The notes beneath the pieces are model-generated. The model ran no database searches and had not been told where the DNA came from. It worked only from the letters and a program-made list of their open reading frames with translations. A DNA stretch of 35,546 bases from Sporomusa acidovorans (lineage in GTDB: Bacteria > Bacillota > Negativicutes > Sporomusales > Sporomusaceae). Where the stretch lies: positions 1 through 35,546 of the forward strand of contig NZ_FNAM01000051.1 in NCBI RefSeq assembly GCF_900101845.1, in the 5' to 3' direction. The stretch's first letter is position 1. Every line of letters begins with the position of its first letter. A program made the translations under genes and the position numbers. Of the stretch, positions 32,631 to 35,546 are shown piece by piece.

Positions 32631-33125
32631 ATGCAGGAAGAATTAAAAAATTTGATTGGCAAGCATTTTATTTATACGTATGATAACGGCTGGCAGTATG
32701 AAGTCTATGTTAAGAATGATACAACCTTTGATTATCGGATTCATAGCGGCATTGTCGGCGGTCGCTGGGTAAAAGGACAAAAAGCTCATATTGTTGCTTT
32801 AGCAGACAATGTATATAAAATCTCCTGGGACGAGCCCACTGGTACTTGCGTAAGCTTAGCATTTAATCTGGCTGCATGTAAAATTCACGGTACCATTTTC
32901 TTTCCAGCCTGGGTAGCGAGGGATCCACAAAAAACAGTATGCTTTCAAAATGAGCATTTGCCTTTAAAGAACCAATATCGTGACCAAGGTCCAACCTATC
33001 CTAAAATGGTAGTGGACGAATTTGCAACCATTACGTTTATGGAAGAATGCGGCGCTGACAATGATGAAGTAATAAGCTGTACTCCGAGCCAGCTTCCTGA
33101 AGGTTATACAACAAGAAAAAACTAA
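32631..33125 (+). CDS. padC: phenolic acid decarboxylase
   Basis: A 164-residue cytoplasmic enzyme that removes CO2 from p-coumaric, ferulic or caffeic acid, without a cofactor. The start MQEELKNLIGKHFIYTYDNGWQYE contains the conserved Tyr15 and Tyr17; Arg45 (GGRWVKGQ) and Glu68 (WDEPTG) stand four residues after the positions of the known catalytic Arg41 and Glu64 of the Bacillus enzyme. Length is normal for the family. AAAGGGATG precedes the ATG. It is divergent from padR, and the secreted esterase follows 25 bp downstream, which points to a small phenolic-acid module. Confidence 0.93.
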   Translation: MQEELKNLIGKHFIYTYDNGWQYEVYVKNDTTFDYRIHSGIVGGRWVKGQKAHIVALADNVYKISWDEPTGTCVSLAFNLAACKIHGTIFFPAWVARDPQKTVCFQNEHLPLKNQYRDQGPTYPKMVVDEFATITFMEECGADNDEVISCTPSQLPEGYTTRKN

Positions 33126-33150
33126 ATGTGCAGTATTAGGGGGAACAAAA

Positions 33151-34131
33151 ATGAATTTCAAAAAATCAATAGGTATTATAGCTATGACAGGATTATTGAT
33201 GACTGGCTTAGTCGGCAGCGTTTCAGCTGCAGATAGCAATGCAGATAGTAAAACTTTGGATTTTCCCATTACGGAGCCTACAGTTAGACTCATATCTAAT
33301 GTCATTTATGAGCAGGTACCCAGCCGGGGTTATGATAATGTGGCAATGGGGATGGATGTGCTAAAACCAGAGAGAAATGAAAAAATGCCAGCAATCGTTT
33401 TTGTAACAGGCGGCGGTTTTATCAATGCCAATAAAGACAATTGCATACAGCAGCGTATGGATATGGCTAATGCCGGATATGTGGTAGCAAGTATTACCTA
33501 CCGTGTTGCGCCGACTGCAACTTTTCCTCAGCCGCTTGAAGATGTAAAGGCAGCTATTCGCTACCTTAGGGCACATGCTGACAAATTTAATATTAATCCG
33601 AAAAAAATCGGTATTATGGGCGGTTCTGCAGGCGGTTATTTATCTGCTATGGCAGGTACTACCAATGGCACCAAACAATTTGATAAAGGCGAATATTTAA
33701 ACCAAAGCAGTGATGTACAGGCGGTAGTTGACTTTTACGGCTTATCTGATTTGACAAGAGTTGGTGCAGATTATTCAGAGAAAGTACAAGAAGCGCACAA
33801 ATCTCCTGGCGCAACAGAAGCGTTGTGGGTAAACGGCAGCCCGGTTTTCGGCGGCAAAGACGGTGGTATTTTAGTTGATTCCGAAAAAGCCAAAGCAGCT
33901 AATCCCATAACTTATATTTCGGATAAAACTGCGCCGTTTCTTTTGATGCATGGTGACAAAGATACCGTCGTATCTCCCAGTCAAACGGAACTTTTGCATC
34001 AGGCGCTGATAGCTCACGGCATTGAAGCCACTCGCTATATTGTCAAAGGTGCGCAGCATGGTGGCGTTTATTGGAATCAGCCTGAAGTAATGCAAAAAGT
34101 AATTGATTTTTTTGATAAACACTTAAAATAA
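33151..34131 (+). CDS. secreted alpha/beta hydrolase (carboxylesterase, possible feruloyl esterase)
   Basis: A 326-residue exported hydrolase. A signal peptide (lysines at 4-5, hydrophobic 7-22, SVSA before cleavage near 26/27) directs it across the inner membrane. The nucleophile elbow is GGSAGG with Ser159; Asp271 (HGDKDTV) and His303 (AQHGG) complete the triad. The oxyanion-hole region VTGGGF (85-90) replaces the usual HGGG. The fold resembles the BD-FAE/acetyl-esterase group. Because it follows padC closely (25 bp, AGGGGGAAC ribosome binding site), an attractive role is freeing hydroxycinnamic acids from plant esters for decarboxylation. Other carboxyl esters are possible. Confidence 0.82.
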   Translation: MNFKKSIGIIAMTGLLMTGLVGSVSAADSNADSKTLDFPITEPTVRLISNVIYEQVPSRGYDNVAMGMDVLKPERNEKMPAIVFVTGGGFINANKDNCIQQRMDMANAGYVVASITYRVAPTATFPQPLEDVKAAIRYLRAHADKFNINPKKIGIMGGSAGGYLSAMAGTTNGTKQFDKGEYLNQSSDVQAVVDFYGLSDLTRVGADYSEKVQEAHKSPGATEALWVNGSPVFGGKDGGILVDSEKAKAANPITYISDKTAPFLLMHGDKDTVVSPSQTELLHQALIAHGIEATRYIVKGAQHGGVYWNQPEVMQKVIDFFDKHLK

Positions 34132-34134
34132 TAC

Positions 34135-34190
34135 GAAAAGGGGGGCTGTTGCACTAAGCATTTAACTGCTAGGTGCAGCAACTCCCTTTT
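34135..34190 (+). terminator. terminator of the padC-esterase operon
   Basis: AAAAGGG (34137-34143) pairs with CCCTTTT (34184-34190) around an inner GTTGC/GCAAC stem. The distal side ends in TTTTG. Confidence 0.65.
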
Positions 34191-34452
34191 GTTGCAAAAA
34201 TAATCCCCAGACTCAACAGCCTAGGGATTGCGTGCTAAAACTTATTTATGTTACTAAACAAATTAGCACATAAAAATTGTACCAAATTGGGAAATGTTTC
34301 TCAACTAAAACTTCCCTTAAGTCTCGCCCAATGGCTGCAATTTTGGTTACCACTGCAACATATATATCAAGAAATTATTCTATAGCTAGGTTTTTCCCCT
34401 TGTTTTCTGGTATAATTTAAAGTAATAAAATGATCGGAAGTGCGGGTCTTGT
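34191..34452. other. spacer without gene, left flank of an IS66 remnant
   Basis: No gene seen. It holds a CGTGCTAA / TTAGCACA inverted pair (about 34231-34272) and a good -10 element (TATAAT near 34410) that may drive the IS66 fragment. Confidence 0.4.
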
Positions 34453-34750
34453 ATGCCAAGCCAGCAGGAATTACAAAAAGAAAATGAAGCACTGAAAGCT
34501 CGCGTACAAGAACTCGAAATCTTAAACAAATGATATATGGAGCACTCCAAGTGGTGCCAAATCTTCGTCTGCTATCTACAGCCTGATTCAAACCGCCTTA
34601 GAAAATGGTCTAAAACCACTAGAATATTTAACGCATGTCTTTACACAAATTCAGCGCAATGAGGAAGTGCCGATTCAAAGTCTATTGCCTTGGGCTGAGG
34701 AAATGCCGACTCACTGCAAGTTGCCTCAAGATGTTGCAACAGAAAAGTAA
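34453..34750 (+). pseudogene. IS66-family transposase with internal deletion
   Basis: The 5' piece (34453-34533) starts MPSQQELQKENEALKARVQE, the coiled-coil N-terminus of IS66 TnpC, and ends in a stop at 34531. From 34541 another frame reads STPSGAKSSSAIYSLIQTAL and ENGLKPLEYLTHVF ... LLPWAEEMPTHCKLP, the C-terminal end of TnpC, up to the stop at 34748. Several hundred codons between them are deleted, giving a short non-autonomous derivative. The ends are unmapped. Confidence 0.75.
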
Positions 34751-34755
34751 ATATT

Positions 34756-34799
34756 AACGCCTGCAGTATAATGTCCCCATTATATCGTAGGCGTTTTCT
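34756..34799 (+). terminator. terminator-like hairpin after the IS66 remnant
   Basis: ACGCCTGCAGTATAATG (34757-34773) faces CATTATATCGTAGGCGT (34778-34794) with three mismatches, followed by TTTTC. Confidence 0.6.
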
Positions 34800-34820
34800 A
34801 TTTTCTATGTGTTTCTTGAG

Positions 34821-34961
34821 TTGACGCTTACGACTGAGCTATTAACGGAGTTTGACATAAATTTATATTCTACGCTAGTGGAGAAAGTGACAGTGCATGA
34901 TGTCGGCAGATTGATGGTAAGTTTGCTTGATGGTACGGATGTTGAGTGTATAACTGAATAG
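34821..34961 (+). pseudogene. serine recombinase remnant 4 (C-terminal tail)
   Basis: The frame reads TELLTEFDINLYSTLVEKVT and VHDVGRLMVSLLDGTDVECITE. It aligns with the tail at 25462-25624 (FDVDLYFALTEKVVVHDDGRL) and shares its ending with remnant 1. No upstream recombinase sequence remains. Confidence 0.75.
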
Positions 34962-35026
34962 GAGTAGAAAAACAGAAACCAAAGGTAATATTAATACTAT
35001 GCTTAATACATAATTTTGTTTTAGTA

Positions 35027-35055
35027 TTGACAAGTATTGGTATATACTGTAATAT
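35027..35055 (+). promoter_or_regulatory. sigma-70-type promoter of the second marR gene
   Basis: TTGACA at 35027-35032 and TAATAT at 35050-35055 with a 17-nt spacer. Confidence 0.85.
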
Positions 35056-35067
35056 TATTTATAAAAA

Positions 35068-35089
35068 TATTAGTGTATATACACTAATA
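35068..35089. promoter_or_regulatory. perfect 22-bp palindrome, MarR-type operator
   Basis: Two exact 11-bp arms (TATTAGTGTAT and ATACACTAATA) with no spacer, just downstream of the -10 element and 18 bp before the ATG. A repressor bound here would block the start of transcription. Confidence 0.85.
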
Positions 35090-35106
35090 AATGCTATAGG
35101 AGTGCA

Positions 35107-35546
35107 ATGGTGAAACATGCCGATGGATACTACCCCAAAGCCCCTAGTCCTTGCATGTGTCTTAACATACGCAGGGCATCTCGGGCAGTAACTGAATTTT
35201 ATGAGAAGATTTTGGAGCCCAGCGGGCTTAAAGTTACTCAATATTCATTATTGCGTCATCTTGAGCAGGTAGAGCCGGTCAAAATTACTGAACTTGCCAA
35301 AGTCATGCGCATTGATCGTACTACTTTGAACCGGAATATGAAACCGCTTACTGAAGCTGGCCTGATTAAGATTAATTCAGGACAAGATCCCCGTTCGAGG
35401 GAAATTACTCTTACCAAGGCAGGCAAATTGGCATTGACAAATGCAACAGTATTATGGGATCAAGCGCAGGCCTCGCTAAAGGAATATTTGGGAGAGTGCG
35501 ACAGCAGGCAATTTGATCATTTGATTTTTAAACTGGAAGCACTGAT
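35107..35546 (+). CDS. MarR-family transcriptional regulator (3' end outside window)
   Basis: At least 146 codons, open to the end of the window. It starts MVKHADGYYPKAPSPCMCLN; AGGAG at 35098-35102 suits either the ATG at 35107 or the next GTG codon. The winged helix is clear: VKITELAKVMRIDRTTLNRNMKPLTEAGLI with the wing DPRSREITLTKAG. Two cysteines near the N-terminus (Cys16 and Cys18 in SPCMCLN) could form a redox or metal switch, as in some MarR proteins. It appears autoregulated through the palindrome at 35068-35089. Its target may lie to the right of the window. Confidence 0.88.
   Translation, partial: MVKHADGYYPKAPSPCMCLNIRRASRAVTEFYEKILEPSGLKVTQYSLLRHLEQVEPVKITELAKVMRIDRTTLNRNMKPLTEAGLIKINSGQDPRSREITLTKAGKLALTNATVLWDQAQASLKEYLGECDSRQFDHLIFKLEAL

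Noticed and set aside
1..35546. CRISPR array, tRNA or rRNA genes
   Set aside because: No regularly spaced repeats and no cloverleaf or rRNA-like conserved stretches were seen on either strand.

Overview
The window looks like a chromosomal accessory region of a diderm, acetogenic Firmicute, most likely a Sporomusa-type Negativicute. The reasons are Wood-Ljungdahl genes (cooC, acsC, acsD, cooS), a corrinoid methyltransferase set with an MttB-family protein, an RND efflux pump (which needs an outer membrane), and strong AGGAGG-type ribosome binding sites in AT-rich spacers. The genus is inferred from gene content.

Layout. 1-115: start of a tyrosine recombinase on the minus strand. 535-1896: an autoregulated MarR gene, then phosphatidylserine decarboxylase. 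1936-5187: cooC-acsC-acsD, a CODH maturation ATPase plus both corrinoid iron-sulfur protein subunits, without acsA, acsB or acsE. 5235-6547: broken nadD and nadE. 6713-8623 (minus): a divergent Ni-CODH (cooS). 8916-12774: two class-M-like sirtuins (the first truncated), an HD-domain remnant, pncA and pncB; with nadD/nadE this forms an NAD-salvage island split by cooS. 13308-18126: a frameshifted sigma-54 activator diverging from an operon of a corrinoid protein, a methyl-THF/corrinoid methyltransferase and a non-pyrrolysine MttB homolog, with enhancer sites and a -24/-12 promoter between. 18265-21238: an MFS transporter, a decayed second MFS transporter and a short DUF134-like gene. 22356-25461: flavoprotein, VOC protein, nitroreductase and a frameshifted HxlR regulator. 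25975-31399 (minus): RND pump, membrane fusion protein, a 45-codon ORF and a TetR repressor with three matching operators. 31977-34131: PadR, phenolic acid decarboxylase and a secreted esterase. The window ends inside another MarR gene (35107 onward).

Functionally, the methyltransferase operon should take a methyl group from an imported methylated compound (probably a quaternary amine) to a corrinoid protein and on to tetrahydrofolate, feeding the Wood-Ljungdahl pathway to which the cooC/acsC/acsD/cooS genes also belong. The NAD island would supply NAD, which sirtuins consume. The right half is a set of stress and detoxification modules, each with its own local repressor.

Two features dominate. 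First, there is much decay: nadD (22-bp tandem duplication), nadE (two single-base indels), the HD gene, the sigma-54 activator, MFS2 and hxlR all carry frameshifts, while the longest genes are intact. Second, remnants of mobile elements (serine recombinase tails at three places plus a middle piece, IS66, IS3, an IS1182-like tail) sit at nearly every module boundary. No tRNA, rRNA, CRISPR array or recognisable riboswitch was seen.
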